NCBI GenBank assembly: GCA_945787805.1
Contig: CALZID010000004.1
Location: 71,712 to 135,711, forward strand
Reading direction: 5' to 3'
DNA length: 64,000 nt
Source: an uncultured Clostridia bacterium
GTDB taxonomy: Bacteria; Bacillota; Clostridia; Oscillospirales; Acutalibacteraceae
Below are positions 33,177 to 45,315 of the stretch, one piece after another. The notes under the pieces were generated by a model. It did not search any database and was not told the origin of the DNA. It worked only from the letters and a program-made list of their open reading frames with translations. Each line of letters begins with the position of its first letter. Within the stretch, counting starts at the first letter, position 1. Position numbers and translations under genes: made by a program.

Positions 33177-36100
33177 TTATTTATTCAAGCAAATGCCGTT
33201 GGAAGCAAAACTGTATGTTTTGCCGTTGATTACTTTTGTGCCTGTTACCATATAACCGTTTTCGTCAAGGTAATACCAATTACCGTTCCATTGTAACCAA
33301 CTGTTGCTCATCATTCTGCCGTTTGCGTCAAGATAGCACCAACCTTTTGAGTCTGCTTTCCAAGCGTTTGTTACGCAGTAGCCGTCGGCACCTACATAGC
33401 ACCATGTAACCGAGTCTTTAACCCATTTATTTGTTACCATTCTGCCGTCGGCACCCAGATAGCACCAACCGATTGAATCTTTCTTCCAACAATTTGTTAC
33501 GCAGTATCCGTCGGCGCCTAAATAGCACCAGCCGACAGAGTCTTTAATCCACTGATTTGTTGCCAGATAGCCCTTTGATGTAACATAACGCCAACCTATT
33601 GAGTCTTTAATCCAACAATTCTTGACCCAATAACCGTCGGCACCTACATAGCACACACCGACTGAATCTTCAACCCATTGGTTAGTCACCATTTTACCGT
33701 CTTCACCTAAATAGCACCAACCTTTTGAGTCTTTTCTCCATGCATTTGTTACGAGTTTACCGTTCTCATAATACACCCAGTTATCATTTTCAAAAGTCCA
33801 ACCGTTTTTAGGCATTTCGAGTTTTGGAATAACCGTTACATCGGTAACTTCGTCGCATCTTGAACAATGTCTTGATTTTGAACCGTCTTTTTCATAAGTA
33901 GGCTCTATATCAATTGTAAAATCTTCGTCAAAATCGTGGCCGAGTGCCGGGATTACTGTTACATCAACAATCAAATCGCAATCTGCACAATGCTTTGATT
34001 TTTGTCCGTCTTCTGTACAAGTCGGCTCTTTGTCAACCGTAAATTCTTCGTCGATATTATGACCGTAATTATAATGAACGGTTATATTGCCGAAAGTATC
34101 GTGATATTTGGGGATTTCTATTTCATTCCACTGTTCTTTTGTACCCTTATAATACACATCCGTAAGCGATGCGCAGCCTATAAATGCTTTTTCGCCGATA
34201 AATGTTACACTGTCGGGAATTATTACATTTTCAAGGGATGCGCAATATTGGAATGCCCACTCGCCTATTGATGTAACACTGTCTTGCATTATCACTTCAG
34301 CAAGAGAAGTGCAGAAAGAGAATGCACCTTTACCGATTGTTGTAACGCTGCTTGGAATTGTTACGCTTTCAAGGGACTGACATAATGCAAACGCTTCTGT
34401 ACCGATTGAAATTACACCGTCGGGGATTGCATATTCTGTTTCTGTTTTACCGATTGGATATTGCAAAAGCTCTGTTTTATCTTTATTGAATAAAACTCCG
34501 TCAACTGAAGAATAGACCGCATTTTCTTCTGCAACATTTATGCTTTCAAGTGATGTGCATAAAGCAAATGCAGAGTCACCTATTGATTTTACATTTTTGG
34601 GTATTGTTATATTTGCAAGTGATGTGCAGCCCGTAAAGGCATAATCACCTATGAATTCAACAGAATCCTTGAAATTGATTGTTGTTAAATTCTTACAGTT
34701 GGCAAAAGCATTATTACCGATTGCGACTAACTGTGCGGATAAAGTAATTGATGTCGCATCACTGTTTGCCACTGCTCCGTCAGCAATAACACGGGTACCC
34801 GTTTTGAGAGTGTAACTGCCGGAATATGTAAGCTCAATAAGATTTGTTCCCAAATATAAATAGTCGAGATTTTGTGCCGCAATATCTTCCCACGGGACTG
34901 TAGGAGTGCCGTTTCCGATTTCTATACCGCCGGGAGCATCATCTTGAATTTTTTCTTTCCAATTGCTTTCATCGTTATAATATGCCGTGTTATATATTGC
35001 TTTTTCGCCGATATGAGTGATTGTATCCGGCAACGAAATGGTTGACAGTGCCGTACAGTTTTCAAAAGCGCTTGCACCTATATCTTCAATTCCGGCACCG
35101 ACAGTCACGCTTGTGAGAGCTTGATTGTCTTTGAATGCACCGTCACCGATTCTTACAACAGCTTTATCATTGATTGTTGCAGGTATTTCAAGTTCTGTTG
35201 CATTACCTACATAGCCTGTTATTTCACAAGTTTTATCTTCTTCTGAAATTACTTTATATTCAAAGAATCCAATATCGGGGTCATAATTATAATGCATATT
35301 TGCATTTTTAAAGGTACCATCGGTTTCGATAATCACTTCATTCCACTGTTCTTCTGTGCCTTTGTAATATACATCCGCAAGTGATGTACAATCGTTAAAT
35401 GCATATTCGCCAATTGTTGTTACACTGTTGCCTATTACTATATTTGCAAGTGATGTGCAGCTGCGGAATGCACTATAACCAATGCTTGTTACACTGTCGG
35501 GAATTATATATGTTGTTCTCAATTTACCTATAGGATATTGTATAAGTTCAGTTTTATCCTTATTAAACAGAACTCCGTCAACTGATGTAAATGATGCATT
35601 ATCTTTTGATACTTCTATGTTGTTAAGTGATGTACAATTACGGAATGCACCTTCGCCAATATATGTTGCACCTGCGCCTATTGCTACATTCTCAAGTGAT
35701 GTGCAATAACCAAATGCACGGTAATCAATTGATATTACACTGTCGGGGATTGTTATTTTCTCAAGTGATGTGCACTTATAAAATACATGACTACCAATGG
35801 ATACTACACTATTGGGGATTGTTATGTTTTTAAGTGATGTGCAGTTGCGGAATGCACTATATGCAATGGTTTTTGTTCCGTCTTTTATTGCATAATCACC
35901 GCTGATTGTGTCTTTTGCTTCAATTATATGATTATCAACATATAAAACATTATTTTCCCAGTTAGTTTCATCATAATAATATGCAGTACCCCAAATTACA
36001 TTCTGACCAATGGAGATTACACTGTCGGGAATTGTAATGCTTTCAAGTGCCGAACAACTGTCAAACGCAAAATCACTGATTACTGTTGTACCGTCGGGGA

Positions 36101-37442
36101 TTGATATGTCGGTTAATGCATAGCACCATGCAAAAGCATAGTCACCGATTGTTTTTATACCATTTCCCATTGTCACACTTTCAAGTGACATACAACCGGC
36201 AAATGCACTATCATCTATTAATGTTACACTGTCGAGTATTGTTATATTCTCAATTGTTGTGCAACCATAAAATGCATAATCGCCAATTTTTGTTACACTG
36301 TCGGGAATTGTATATGCTGTTCTTGCATTACCTACAGGATATTGCATAAGTACGGTTTTATCCTTATTGAACAGCACTCCGTCAACAGATGAATATACTG
36401 TATTATCATTTGACACATTTATGTTTGCAAGGGATAAGCACCAAAGAAAAGCATAATCACCAATTGTTGTTACACTGTCAGGGATTGAAATATTTGCAAG
36501 TGCGGTGCTGTTTTCAAATGCATAATCACCGATTGTTGTTACACTTTCGGAGATTGTTAAACTTTCAAGTGAAACACTGCCATAAAATGCACTCTCAACT
36601 ACTGTTGTTACACCGTACGGGGTTGTATATTCCGTTCTTGCGCTACCTAAAGGATATTGTATAAGTTCGGTTTTATCCTTATTGAACAATACTCCGTCAA
36701 CAGATGAATATACTGTATTATCTTCTGATACATTTATGCTTTCAAGAGATGTACAGCCGAAAAATACACTGTCACCAATTGATGCTACACCGTCCGGGAT
36801 TGTTACGCTTTCAAGTGATTCACAACCATTAAATGCCAACCGACCAATCGATGTAATACTGTCGGGAATTGTTATGCTTGCAAGTGAACCGCAACCCTTA
36901 AATGCGTTCTCACCAATTGATGTTGTATTGTCCGATATTATTATGCTTTCAAGTGAAGTGCAATCCTTAAATGCGCTCGGACCGATTGCTATTACACTGT
37001 CGGGAATTATATATGTTGTTCTCAAATTACCCACAGGATGTTTTATAATTTCTGTTTTATCTTTATTAAACAAAACTCCGTCGATAGATGAATATACTGT
37101 ATTTTCTTCTGATACATTTATGCTTGCAAGTGATGTGCAACCGTAAAACGCACCGTCATCAATTGATGTTACACTGCCCGGGATTGTTACATTCTCAAGT
37201 GATGTGCAATTATAAAATGCACCCCAATCAAGTGATGTTACACTGTACTCATCAATTGTTCCGGGAATTTCAACTTTAGCAGCAGAACCTGTATAACCGG
37301 TAATTTCACAAGTTTTCTCCTCTTCCGAAATCACTTTATACTCAAAATCTCCGCTTACTGCCGCAAAAGACGAGATGGCAGTTAACGGAAATGCAGTGAT
37401 TACCATTAAGACTGCTAATAGAATTGATAAACATTTTCTCAT
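33177..37442 (-). CDS. Secreted BspA-type LRR protein with cell-wall-binding repeats
   Basis: A 1421-residue secreted protein. A signal peptide (about residues 1-28, ending near SSFAA) is followed by ~1050 residues of LRR_5/BspA repeats of about 23 residues, typically DSVTSIGDYAFYGCTSLENI. A recurring module, VYSSVDGVLFNKDKTELIQYP, interrupts them. Two Cys-containing repeats follow (EPTCTEDGQKSKHCADCD and a degenerate second copy). The C-terminus has about ten ~20-residue aromatic repeats (e.g. GWCYLGADGYCVTNCW), like choline/glucan-binding wall repeats. A surface adhesin or glycan-binding role is likely. It lies between rpoC and rpsL with its own promoter and terminator. Confidence 0.92.
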   Translation of the reverse strand: MRKCLSILLAVLMVITAFPLTAISSFAAVSGDFEYKVISEEEKTCEITGYTGSAAKVEIPGTIDEYSVTSLDWGAFYNCTSLENVTIPGSVTSIDDGAFYGCTSLASINVSEENTVYSSIDGVLFNKDKTEIIKHPVGNLRTTYIIPDSVIAIGPSAFKDCTSLESIIISDNTTSIGENAFKGCGSLASITIPDSITSIGRLAFNGCESLESVTIPDGVASIGDSVFFGCTSLESINVSEDNTVYSSVDGVLFNKDKTELIQYPLGSARTEYTTPYGVTTVVESAFYGSVSLESLTISESVTTIGDYAFENSTALANISIPDSVTTIGDYAFLWCLSLANINVSNDNTVYSSVDGVLFNKDKTVLMQYPVGNARTAYTIPDSVTKIGDYAFYGCTTIENITILDSVTLIDDSAFAGCMSLESVTMGNGIKTIGDYAFAWCYALTDISIPDGTTVISDFAFDSCSALESITIPDSVISIGQNVIWGTAYYYDETNWENNVLYVDNHIIEAKDTISGDYAIKDGTKTIAYSAFRNCTSLKNITIPNSVVSIGSHVFYKCTSLEKITIPDSVISIDYRAFGYCTSLENVAIGAGATYIGEGAFRNCTSLNNIEVSKDNASFTSVDGVLFNKDKTELIQYPIGKLRTTYIIPDSVTSIGYSAFRSCTSLANIVIGNSVTTIGEYAFNDCTSLADVYYKGTEEQWNEVIIETDGTFKNANMHYNYDPDIGFFEYKVISEEDKTCEITGYVGNATELEIPATINDKAVVRIGDGAFKDNQALTSVTVGAGIEDIGASAFENCTALSTISLPDTITHIGEKAIYNTAYYNDESNWKEKIQDDAPGGIEIGNGTPTVPWEDIAAQNLDYLYLGTNLIELTYSGSYTLKTGTRVIADGAVANSDATSITLSAQLVAIGNNAFANCKNLTTINFKDSVEFIGDYAFTGCTSLANITIPKNVKSIGDSAFALCTSLESINVAEENAVYSSVDGVLFNKDKTELLQYPIGKTETEYAIPDGVISIGTEAFALCQSLESVTIPSSVTTIGKGAFSFCTSLAEVIMQDSVTSIGEWAFQYCASLENVIIPDSVTFIGEKAFIGCASLTDVYYKGTKEQWNEIEIPKYHDTFGNITVHYNYGHNIDEEFTVDKEPTCTEDGQKSKHCADCDLIVDVTVIPALGHDFDEDFTIDIEPTYEKDGSKSRHCSRCDEVTDVTVIPKLEMPKNGWTFENDNWVYYENGKLVTNAWRKDSKGWCYLGEDGKMVTNQWVEDSVGVCYVGADGYWVKNCWIKDSIGWRYVTSKGYLATNQWIKDSVGWCYLGADGYCVTNCWKKDSIGWCYLGADGRMVTNKWVKDSVTWCYVGADGYCVTNAWKADSKGWCYLDANGRMMSNSWLQWNGNWYYLDENGYMVTGTKVINGKTYSFASNGICLNK

Positions 37443-37471
37443 ATTATCATCTCCGATTTTATAGTTAATTT

Positions 37472-37477
37472 ATTATA
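37472..37477 (-). promoter_or_regulatory. Probable -10 of the large LRR gene
   Basis: Minus strand TATAAT (37477-37472), 30 bp upstream of the start codon; the -35 is weak (TATAAA at 37500-37495). CGGAGATGAT precedes ATG 37442. Confidence 0.45.
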
Positions 37478-37544
37478 ACATATTTTGGGATTGTTTTATA
37501 TAGTTGTAATAAACAATTTTATTTTGTTTTATTGTTCACTTTGA

Positions 37545-37580
37545 CGAAAAAATAACGGTGAGAATTAACTCACCGTTATC
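37545..37580 (-). terminator. Terminator of rpoBC
   Basis: Minus strand stem ATAACGGTGAG (37579-37569) with CTCACCGTTAT (37562-37552), then a U-run (A37546-37551). It is strong, so the LRR gene downstream is a separate unit. Confidence 0.9.
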
Positions 37581-37599
37581 GTTGTTTAATATTTAATGT

Positions 37600-40500
37600 T
37601 TATGCTTCGGCTGAAACTACATCAGCGATTGACTTTTTGAGTTCAACTTCTGAATAGCACTTCATACCGGTACCAGACGGAAGAAGTTTACCGATAATAA
37701 CATTTTCTTTAAGACCCATAAGCGGGTCAATCTTGCCCTTGATAGCTGCATCTGTAAGAACTTTTGTTGTTTCCTGGAATGATGCCGCTGATAAGAATGA
37801 GTCTGTTGCAAGGGAAGCTTTTGTGATACCGAGAAGCACAGGTGTGCATGTTGCGGGAACAAATGCTTCGCCTGTTTCTTCCGAACGGAGACGAGCTTTT
37901 TCATTTGCCTGCTGAAGCTCTTTCTTATCAATTGAAGCACCCGGAAGAAGGTCAGTTGTACCTGCTTCTGCTACTTTAAGCTTTCTCATCATCTGGCGGA
38001 CAATAACTTCGATATGCTTATCGTTAATATCAACACCCTGCATACGGTATGTTCTCTGCACTTCTTTAATAAGGTAGTCATGAACAGCGTCAACACCGTT
38101 AATTGCAAGAATATCACTTGGGTTCGGTGAACCGTCTGTAAGTGCTGTACCCTTCTTAACAAAGATTGGATTACCGTTTTCATCAGTTTCTGTATTGAAT
38201 TTCTTATGGAAACCGTAAGGAATCATATATGCACGCTCATCGCCTGTTTCGTGATTGGTAATAACGATATGTTCGTTACCCTTGATTTCACGGAATGAGA
38301 GAACACCGTCAATTTCTGAAAGAATTGCAAGAGTCTTCGGCTTTCTTGCTTCAAACAATTCTTCAACACGGGGAAGACCCTGTGTAATATCTTGGCTTGA
38401 CGCAACACCACCGGTGTGGAATGTTCTCATTGTAAGCTGAGTACCGGGTTCACCGATTGACTGAGCAGCAATAATACCGACTGCTTCACCGACTGTTACA
38501 GGGTTGCCTGTTGCAAGGTTTGCACCGTAGCACTTGATACATACTCCGTGTTCCGAATCACAGGTAAGAAGTGAACGAATCTTAATTTTGCGGTCATCGG
38601 GATTTTCTCTTGCATTGACCATTTCTGCAACCGCTTTTGCTTTTTCTTCTGTAATCATTTCGTCCTTAGATGCGATAACATTACCGTAGGCATCAACGAA
38701 ATCTTCGAGAAGATATCTGCCTGTAAGTCTTTCGTACAACGGCTCAATCATTTCTTTGCCTTCTGTGATATCATAAACCTCAATACCGTCGTGACAATGA
38801 CAATCTTCTTCACGAATAATAACATCCTGTGAAACATCAACAAGACGACGGGTAAGATAACCTGAGTCGGCAGTACGAAGAGCCGTATCGGCAAGACCTT
38901 TACGGGCACCACGGGATGAAATGAAGTATTCGAGAACATTAAGACCTTCACGGTAGTTAGCACGAATCGGAACTTCGATTGTCTTACCGGCTGTGTTAGC
39001 GATAAGACCGCGCATACCTGCGAGCTGACGAAGCTGAGCCTTAGAACCACGGGCACCTGAGTCAACCATCATATATATTGGGTTGTAGTTACCGAGATTT
39101 TCAAGAATACCTGAAGAAACTTCGTTTGTTGTTTCTTCCCAAACCTTGATAACTGCTCTTGAACGCTCTTCGGCACTGTAAAGACCCATATTGTAATAGT
39201 CGTTGATAACATCAACCTGAGCTTCTGCGTTTTCAAGTAAGCCTTTCTTGGTTTCGGGAATTTTTGCATCGCAAACAGCAACCGTAATACCGCTTCGTGT
39301 TGAATATTTAAGACCTTGAGCCTTAATCTTATCAAGCATTTCGGCAGCAACTGTTACGCCGTGTACTTTAATACATTTATCAATGATTTTGCCGAGTCCG
39401 CCCTTGTTAACAAGGAAGTCAACTTCAAGCTTAAATGCGTTTTCGGGGTCGCTTCTGTCAACAAAGCCTAAATCCTGCGGAATCGGATTGTTGAAGATTA
39501 CACGGCCGAGTGTTGTTTCTACAAGCTTTGTAACCGTCTCACCGTTTACTTCTTTTGTCATACGGATTTTGATGTTTGAATGAAGACCGATATCGCCTTC
39601 ATCATAAGCCATTGTTGCTTCATTGACATCACGGAAAACTTTGCCGTTACCGGGCTCATCATCTTTAAGCATTGTAAGATAATATGAACCGAGAATCATA
39701 TCCTGTGTAGGAACGGCAACAGGTTTACCGTCTGACGGTTTGAGAAGGTTATTGGCAGCAAGCATCAAAAGTCTTGCTTCTGCCTGTGCTTCTGCTGAAA
39801 GCGGCACATGAACAGCCATCTGGTCACCGTCGAAGTCAGCGTTGAAAGCTGTACAAACGAGTGGGTGAAGTTTAATTGCTCTGCCTTCTACGAGAACGGG
39901 CTCGAATGCTTGAATACCAAGTCTGTGAAGTGTCGGAGCACGGTTAAGCATAACAGGATGGTCCTTAATTACCTTTTCAAGTGCATCCCAAACCTCTGTC
40001 TTTGCACGCTCAACCATTTTCTTTGCAGACTTCATATTGCCTGTTGCACCTGTATCAACAAGGTTCTTCATAACGAACGGTTTGAAAAGCTCAAGAGCCA
40101 TTTCTTTCGGAAGACCGCACTGATAGAGTTTAAGCTCGGGACCGACAACGATAACCGAACGGCCGGAATAGTCAACACGCTTACCGAGAAGGTTTTGACG
40201 GAAACGGCCTTGCTTACCTTTGAGCATATCCGAAAGAGATTTAAGTGCTCTGTTGTTAGGACCTGTAACAGGTCTGCCGCGACGACCGTTGTCAATAAGA
40301 GCGTCAACGGCTTCTTGGAGCATTCTCTTTTCGTTTCTGACGATAATATTAGGAGCATTAAGCTCTAAAAGTCTTTTAAGGCGGTTGTTTCTGTTAATAA
40401 CTCGTCTGTAAAGGTCGTTAAGGTCGGATGTTGCAAAACGACCGCCGTCAAGCTGAACCATAGGACGAATATCCGGCGGAATAACCGGAATTACATCCAT

Positions 40501-41178
40501 AATCATCCACTCGGGACGGTTACCCGACTGCTTGAATGCTTCGGCAACTTCAAGTCTTTTAAGAATTCTTGTTCTCTTTTGACCTGTTGCAGTTGCAAGC
40601 TCTTCACGAAGCTCTTTACAGAGTGCTTCAACATCAATTTCGCAGAGAAGCTCTTTAATCGCCTCGGCACCCATACCCGCTTTGAACTCGTCGTCATATT
40701 TTTCAACCATATCCATATACTCTTTTTCGCCGAGTATCTGGTTCTTTGTAAGCTCTGTGTCGCCCGGGTCGATAACAATATATTTTGCGAAATAAAGCAC
40801 TTTTTCAAGGTCACGGGGTGAGATGTCAAGAATGAGACCCATTCTTGAGGGAATACCCTTGAAATACCAGATATGAGAAACAGGAGAAACAAGTTCAATG
40901 TGACCCATTCTTTCACGGCGCACTTCTTTTCTTGTAACTTCAACGCCGCAGCGCTCACAGACCTTGCCCTTATAACGGATTTTTTTGTATTTACCGCAAT
41001 GACATTCAAGGTCCTTTTGTGGTCCGAAAATTCTTTCGCAGTAAAGACCGTCCTTTTCGGGCTTTAAGGTACGATAGTTTATTGTTTCAGGCTTTTTAAC
41101 CTCACCGTATGACCACTCTCTAATCTGGTCAGGAGAGGCAAGACTGATTTTTATTGCTTCAAATGGTTTCTTTTCCAT
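37600..41178 (-). CDS. rpoC: RNA polymerase subunit beta'
   Basis: A 1192-residue beta' subunit. The N-terminal zinc-binding region [20 protein letters not shown] and the catalytic [15 protein letters not shown] (Mg2+-binding Asp triad) are intact; a second Cys cluster lies at [13 protein letters not shown]. Size matches Firmicute RpoC. It follows rpoB by 45 bp and ends at its own terminator. Confidence 0.99.
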   Translation of the reverse strand: MEKKPFEAIKISLASPDQIREWSYGEVKKPETINYRTLKPEKDGLYCERIFGPQKDLECHCGKYKKIRYKGKVCERCGVEVTRKEVRRERMGHIELVSPVSHIWYFKGIPSRMGLILDISPRDLEKVLYFAKYIVIDPGDTELTKNQILGEKEYMDMVEKYDDEFKAGMGAEAIKELLCEIDVEALCKELREELATATGQKRTRILKRLEVAEAFKQSGNRPEWMIMDVIPVIPPDIRPMVQLDGGRFATSDLNDLYRRVINRNNRLKRLLELNAPNIIVRNEKRMLQEAVDALIDNGRRGRPVTGPNNRALKSLSDMLKGKQGRFRQNLLGKRVDYSGRSVIVVGPELKLYQCGLPKEMALELFKPFVMKNLVDTGATGNMKSAKKMVERAKTEVWDALEKVIKDHPVMLNRAPTLHRLGIQAFEPVLVEGRAIKLHPLVCTAFNADFDGDQMAVHVPLSAEAQAEARLLMLAANNLLKPSDGKPVAVPTQDMILGSYYLTMLKDDEPGNGKVFRDVNEATMAYDEGDIGLHSNIKIRMTKEVNGETVTKLVETTLGRVIFNNPIPQDLGFVDRSDPENAFKLEVDFLVNKGGLGKIIDKCIKVHGVTVAAEMLDKIKAQGLKYSTRSGITVAVCDAKIPETKKGLLENAEAQVDVINDYYNMGLYSAEERSRAVIKVWEETTNEVSSGILENLGNYNPIYMMVDSGARGSKAQLRQLAGMRGLIANTAGKTIEVPIRANYREGLNVLEYFISSRGARKGLADTALRTADSGYLTRRLVDVSQDVIIREEDCHCHDGIEVYDITEGKEMIEPLYERLTGRYLLEDFVDAYGNVIASKDEMITEEKAKAVAEMVNARENPDDRKIKIRSLLTCDSEHGVCIKCYGANLATGNPVTVGEAVGIIAAQSIGEPGTQLTMRTFHTGGVASSQDITQGLPRVEELFEARKPKTLAILSEIDGVLSFREIKGNEHIVITNHETGDERAYMIPYGFHKKFNTETDENGNPIFVKKGTALTDGSPNPSDILAINGVDAVHDYLIKEVQRTYRMQGVDINDKHIEVIVRQMMRKLKVAEAGTTDLLPGASIDKKELQQANEKARLRSEETGEAFVPATCTPVLLGITKASLATDSFLSAASFQETTKVLTDAAIKGKIDPLMGLKENVIIGKLLPSGTGMKCYSEVELKKSIADVVSAEA

Positions 41179-41223
41179 TAAATATAGCCCTTCTTCCTTT
41201 ATCTAAAATCGAGATTAAGTCAA

Positions 41224-44200
41224 TCAAAATTCTTCATCCATTAAATCTTCATCAAAGAGATCCGGCTCAGTTTGAGCATAGAAATCAGAATCATCGTCTT
41301 CGTCAATTTCGCTGCCGTCTTCGTTGTCAAGAACAAAGCCGTTATCATAAGTTGCGTCATTGATTTCTTCGAATTGGATATCGGACTCTGCCGGTGGAAC
41401 GAAATCAAAATCGTCATTGTCAAAGCCGTTCTTGATGTCAATATCTTCACCGTTTTCATCAAGCACATGAACATCGAGAGCAAGTGCCTGAAGCTCTTTA
41501 ATAAGAACCTTGAATGACTCCGGAACTCCGGGTTTCGGAATGTTAAGACCTTTAACAATAGCCTCATAAGTCTTGCGGCGTCCTGTAAGGTCGTCAGATT
41601 TAACTGTCAAAATTTCCTGAAGTGTATAAGCTGCGCCGTATGCTTCAAGTGCCCAAACTTCCATTTCACCGAAACGCTGACCGCCGAACTGTGCTTTACC
41701 GCCCAACGGCTGTTGAGTAACGAGTGCGTACGGACCGATTGAACGGGCGTGAATCTTATCGTCAACAAGGTGATGAAGCTTCAAGTAATACATAACTCCG
41801 ACAGTGACAGGGTTATCAAATTTCTGACCTGTTCTGCCGTCGGTAAGGATTGATTTACCGTCTTCACGGTAGCCCGCCTCTTTGAGAGCTTCACGGATAT
41901 CAACTTCGTGAGCACCGTCAAAAACAGGAGTTGCAATCTTCTGGCCAAGTTTTCTGTATGCAAAGCCTAAATGCACTTCAAGAACCTGACCGATATTCAT
42001 ACGGGACGGAACGCCGAGTGGGTTAAGAACGATATCAAGCGGAGTACCGTCATCAAGGAACGGCATATCTTCCTGAGGAAGAATTCGGGAAACAACACCC
42101 TTGTTACCGTGACGGCCGGCCATTTTGTCACCGACAGAGAGTTTTCTCTTCTGTGCAATATAGCAGCGAACAATCTTGTTGACGCCCGGGCTTAATTCAT
42201 CGCTGTTTTCTCTTGTGAACACTTCAACATCAACAACGATACCGTATTCACCGTGGGGAACACGAAGAGAAGTATCACGAACTTCTTTTGCTTTTTCACC
42301 GAAGATAGCACGGAGAATTCTTTCTTCTGCCGTTGCCACATCGGTTTCGCCCTTAGGTGTAACCTTACCCACAAGAATATCGCCCGAATGAACCTCAGCG
42401 CCGACACGGATAATACCGTTTTCGTCAAGGTCTTTAAGAGCATCTTCACCCACATTTGGAATATCTCTTGTGATATCTTCGGGTCCGAGCTTTGTATCTC
42501 TTGCTTCGATTTCGTATTCTTCAATATGGATTGATGTATAAACATCATCACGAACAAGTTTTTCATTGATAAGAACAGCATCTTCGTAGTTATAGCCTTC
42601 CCAGGTCATAAAGCCGATAAGAGCATTCTTACCGAGAGAAATTTCACCGTTTGCCGTTGCGGGACCGTCAGCAATAACTTCGCCTTCTTCAATCTCTTGA
42701 CCCAAGTCAACGATTGGGCGTTGGTTAATACAAGTGCCCTGGTTTGAGCGCATATACTTAATAAGCTCATAAGTATCGACCTCACCGTCGGCAGTTGTGA
42801 TAGAAATATTTTTTGCATCAACCTGAGTAACCGTACCTGCACGCTTTGCAAGAACTACCGTACCCGAGTCAACAGCAGCCTTATATTCCATACCTGTTCC
42901 GACAATAGGAGATTCTGTTTTAAGAAGCGGAACTGCCTGACGCTGCATGTTTGAACCCATCAAAGCACGGTTAGCGTCATCGTTTTCAAGGAACGGAATC
43001 ATTGCAGTAGCAACCGAAACAACCATCTTCGGAGAAACATCCATATAGTCTGCTTCAGTTGTAGGAACTTCAAGGAAGTTATCAAGGTGACGGGCTGTGA
43101 GCTTTGCATTGATGAACTTTCCGTTTTCATCAAGGGGCTCGTTAGCCTGAGCAACGATGTAGTTATCTTCTACATCGGCTGTCATATATTCAACTTCATC
43201 GAGAACCGTACCTGTTTCTTTGTCAATTCTTCTGAACGGAGCTTCAATGAAGCCGTATTTGTTAATTCTTGCAAATGTTGCAAGGTAAGAGATAAGACCG
43301 ATGTTCGGACCTTCGGGAGTTTCGATAGGACACATTCTGCCGTAGTGTGAATAGTGAACATCTCGAACTTCGAAGCCTGCACGGTCACGGGAAAGACCGC
43401 CCGGGCCGAGTGCCGAAAGTCTTCTCTTATGTGTAAGTTCTGCAAGCGGGTTTGTCTGGTCCATAAACTGAGAAAGCGGAGATGAACCGAAGAACTCTTT
43501 GATTGCAGCCATTACAGGACGGATATTGATAAGAGCGGCAGGAGTAACTTTATCGGGCTCCTGACCTTGAAGAGTCATTCTTTCTTTAACGACTCTTTCC
43601 ATTCTTGCAAAACCGATTCTGAACTGGTTTTGAAGAAGCTCACCGACTGAACGGATACGACGGTTACCAAGGTGGTCAATGTCGTCTGTAACACCGATTC
43701 CCGATGCAAGACCGTTAAGATAGTTGATTGTTGCAAAAATATCGTTAAGAATAATGTGCTTTGGAATAAGGTCGTCTGCACGGAAAGCCATTTCTTCATA
43801 GAGTGCGTCTTTATCGTCGCCGCATTTATCAAGAACTTCCATAAGAACAGGGAAGCTGACTTTTTCGTTGATGCCGATTTCTTCAAGCTCTTCTTCTGTG
43901 AACATGGGAACATATTCAGCTATGTCAACCATTCCGTTAGAAATAACTTTAACTTCTTTTCCGTCGACATCAAGAACTACCGTATCAACACCCTCCTGCT
44001 CAATTCTGTAAGCAAGCTCTGCGCTGACAGTGTCGCCCTTGTCTGCCATAATCTCACCTGTGAGGCGACTGACAACGGGCTGTGCAACCTTTTGACCTGC
44101 AATTCTGTCTGAAATTGCAAGCTTCTTATTGTATTTATATCTGCCGACACGGGAAAGGTCGTAACGGTGAGCGTCAAAGAACAAATTATCAAGGTGAGCC

Positions 44201-44958
44201 TGAGCAGTTTCAAGTGCGGGCGGTTCACCCGGACGAAGCTTTTTGTAAACTTCGATGAGAGCTTGCTCCTTGTTTACAGTTGTATCCTTTTCAAGAGTTG
44301 CTTCAATTCTTTCGTCGTAGCCGAAGAATTCACGGATTTCATCGTTTGAGCTTAAGCCCAATGCACGGATAAACGTAGTGATATAAATTTTTCTGTTCTT
44401 GTCTATTCTGACATAGAAAAGGTCATTTTGGTCTGTTTCGTATTCAAGCCATGCGCCTCGGTTCGGAATTACGGTTGTTGTGTAAAGCTCCTTACCTGTT
44501 TTGTCATGAGTCATATCATAGTATGCGCTGGGTGAACGCACAAGCTGTGAAATAATAACACGCTCTGCGCCGTTGATAACGAATGTACCGCTGTCTGTCA
44601 TCAGCGGGAAGTCGCCCATATAAACTTCGTTTTCTTTAACCTCGCCTGTCTCTTTGTTAAGAAGACGCGCAGTTACTCTGAGCGGAGCTGCATAAGTTGC
44701 ATCTCTTTCTTTACACTCTTTAACTGTATACTTCGGTTTATCGTCCATGCGATAATCCACAAAGGTCAATTCGAGATTTCCTGTGTAATCGGTGATTGCA
44801 TCGATATCACGGAACACCTCTTTAAGTCCTGTTTCAAGGAACCACTTGTAAGAGTTTTTCTGCACTTCAATAAGGTTTGGCATCTGCATAACTTCATTGA
44901 TTTTTGAGAAACTCATACGGGTATTTCTGCCAAGTTTTACCGGTTTGACATTTACCAT
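41224..44958 (-). CDS. rpoB: RNA polymerase subunit beta
   Basis: A 1244-residue beta subunit with the rifampicin region [20 protein letters not shown] and the segment [14 protein letters not shown]. The C-terminus is followed by a highly acidic tail of ~60 residues (about 1190-1244, many Asp/Glu), as in several Clostridia. It is normally preceded by rplJ-rplL; here the upstream neighbour is instead a divergent beta-galactosidase, and a strong promoter lies 185 bp upstream. Confidence 0.99.
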   Translation of the reverse strand: MVNVKPVKLGRNTRMSFSKINEVMQMPNLIEVQKNSYKWFLETGLKEVFRDIDAITDYTGNLELTFVDYRMDDKPKYTVKECKERDATYAAPLRVTARLLNKETGEVKENEVYMGDFPLMTDSGTFVINGAERVIISQLVRSPSAYYDMTHDKTGKELYTTTVIPNRGAWLEYETDQNDLFYVRIDKNRKIYITTFIRALGLSSNDEIREFFGYDERIEATLEKDTTVNKEQALIEVYKKLRPGEPPALETAQAHLDNLFFDAHRYDLSRVGRYKYNKKLAISDRIAGQKVAQPVVSRLTGEIMADKGDTVSAELAYRIEQEGVDTVVLDVDGKEVKVISNGMVDIAEYVPMFTEEELEEIGINEKVSFPVLMEVLDKCGDDKDALYEEMAFRADDLIPKHIILNDIFATINYLNGLASGIGVTDDIDHLGNRRIRSVGELLQNQFRIGFARMERVVKERMTLQGQEPDKVTPAALINIRPVMAAIKEFFGSSPLSQFMDQTNPLAELTHKRRLSALGPGGLSRDRAGFEVRDVHYSHYGRMCPIETPEGPNIGLISYLATFARINKYGFIEAPFRRIDKETGTVLDEVEYMTADVEDNYIVAQANEPLDENGKFINAKLTARHLDNFLEVPTTEADYMDVSPKMVVSVATAMIPFLENDDANRALMGSNMQRQAVPLLKTESPIVGTGMEYKAAVDSGTVVLAKRAGTVTQVDAKNISITTADGEVDTYELIKYMRSNQGTCINQRPIVDLGQEIEEGEVIADGPATANGEISLGKNALIGFMTWEGYNYEDAVLINEKLVRDDVYTSIHIEEYEIEARDTKLGPEDITRDIPNVGEDALKDLDENGIIRVGAEVHSGDILVGKVTPKGETDVATAEERILRAIFGEKAKEVRDTSLRVPHGEYGIVVDVEVFTRENSDELSPGVNKIVRCYIAQKRKLSVGDKMAGRHGNKGVVSRILPQEDMPFLDDGTPLDIVLNPLGVPSRMNIGQVLEVHLGFAYRKLGQKIATPVFDGAHEVDIREALKEAGYREDGKSILTDGRTGQKFDNPVTVGVMYYLKLHHLVDDKIHARSIGPYALVTQQPLGGKAQFGGQRFGEMEVWALEAYGAAYTLQEILTVKSDDLTGRRKTYEAIVKGLNIPKPGVPESFKVLIKELQALALDVHVLDENGEDIDIKNGFDNDDFDFVPPAESDIQFEEINDATYDNGFVLDNEDGSEIDEDDDSDFYAQTEPDLFDEDLMDEEF

Positions 44959-45171
44959 AGGGCTTAATCACTCTCCGTTCATTTTTTTATTCCTGAGCCT
45001 AATATTATATGTATAATATCAAGCGTGGAGATTACTAATTTTTTTAATGTATATACGCTTGATTTTTGCAGAAATTTGTGATAACATTTTCGTTGAGCAA
45101 AATACTCCAGCGTATAACATTCCACTATAATAGCAGTTTATTATTATAAACCGGTCAAGTAAAGTTGTCAA
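44959..45171 (-). promoter_or_regulatory. rpoB promoter and structured leader
   Basis: Minus strand TTGACA (45171-45166), 17-bp spacer, TATAAT (45148-45143): perfect consensus. The start should be near 45136, which gives a ~180-nt leader. The leader contains a 9-bp stem ATCAAGCGT/ACGCTTGAT (about 45066-45058 with 45030-45022), followed by an AT-rich palindrome TATTATACATATAATA that may hold a second -10. Confidence 0.8.
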
Positions 45172-45238
45172 TAGTAATTTTTAAAATATTGGAATTTTTT
45201 TCTGCTTTTTCACTTTTTATAAAGTTTATATTTTGCTA

Positions 45239-45267
45239 TTGTAGTTCTCTATTATGTAATGTATAAT
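45239..45267 (+). promoter_or_regulatory. Promoter of beta-galactosidase gene
   Basis: TTGTAG at 45239-45244, 17-bp spacer, TATAAT at 45262-45267, about 49 bp upstream of ATG 45316. Confidence 0.65.
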
Positions 45268-45315
45268 ATAAGTAATAATTTGTCTAACATTTATTTTGGG
45301 ATAAGGAGAAACCTT

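Noticed and set aside
39808-40368. Plus-strand 186-codon open frame
   Set aside because: It is antisense inside rpoC, with no family or ribosome-binding site. It reflects codon bias of the real gene.
45259-45315. N-terminal extension of beta-galactosidase
   Set aside because: It includes the promoter -10 and has no ribosome-binding site. ATG 45316 has AAGGAGA and matches the family start.
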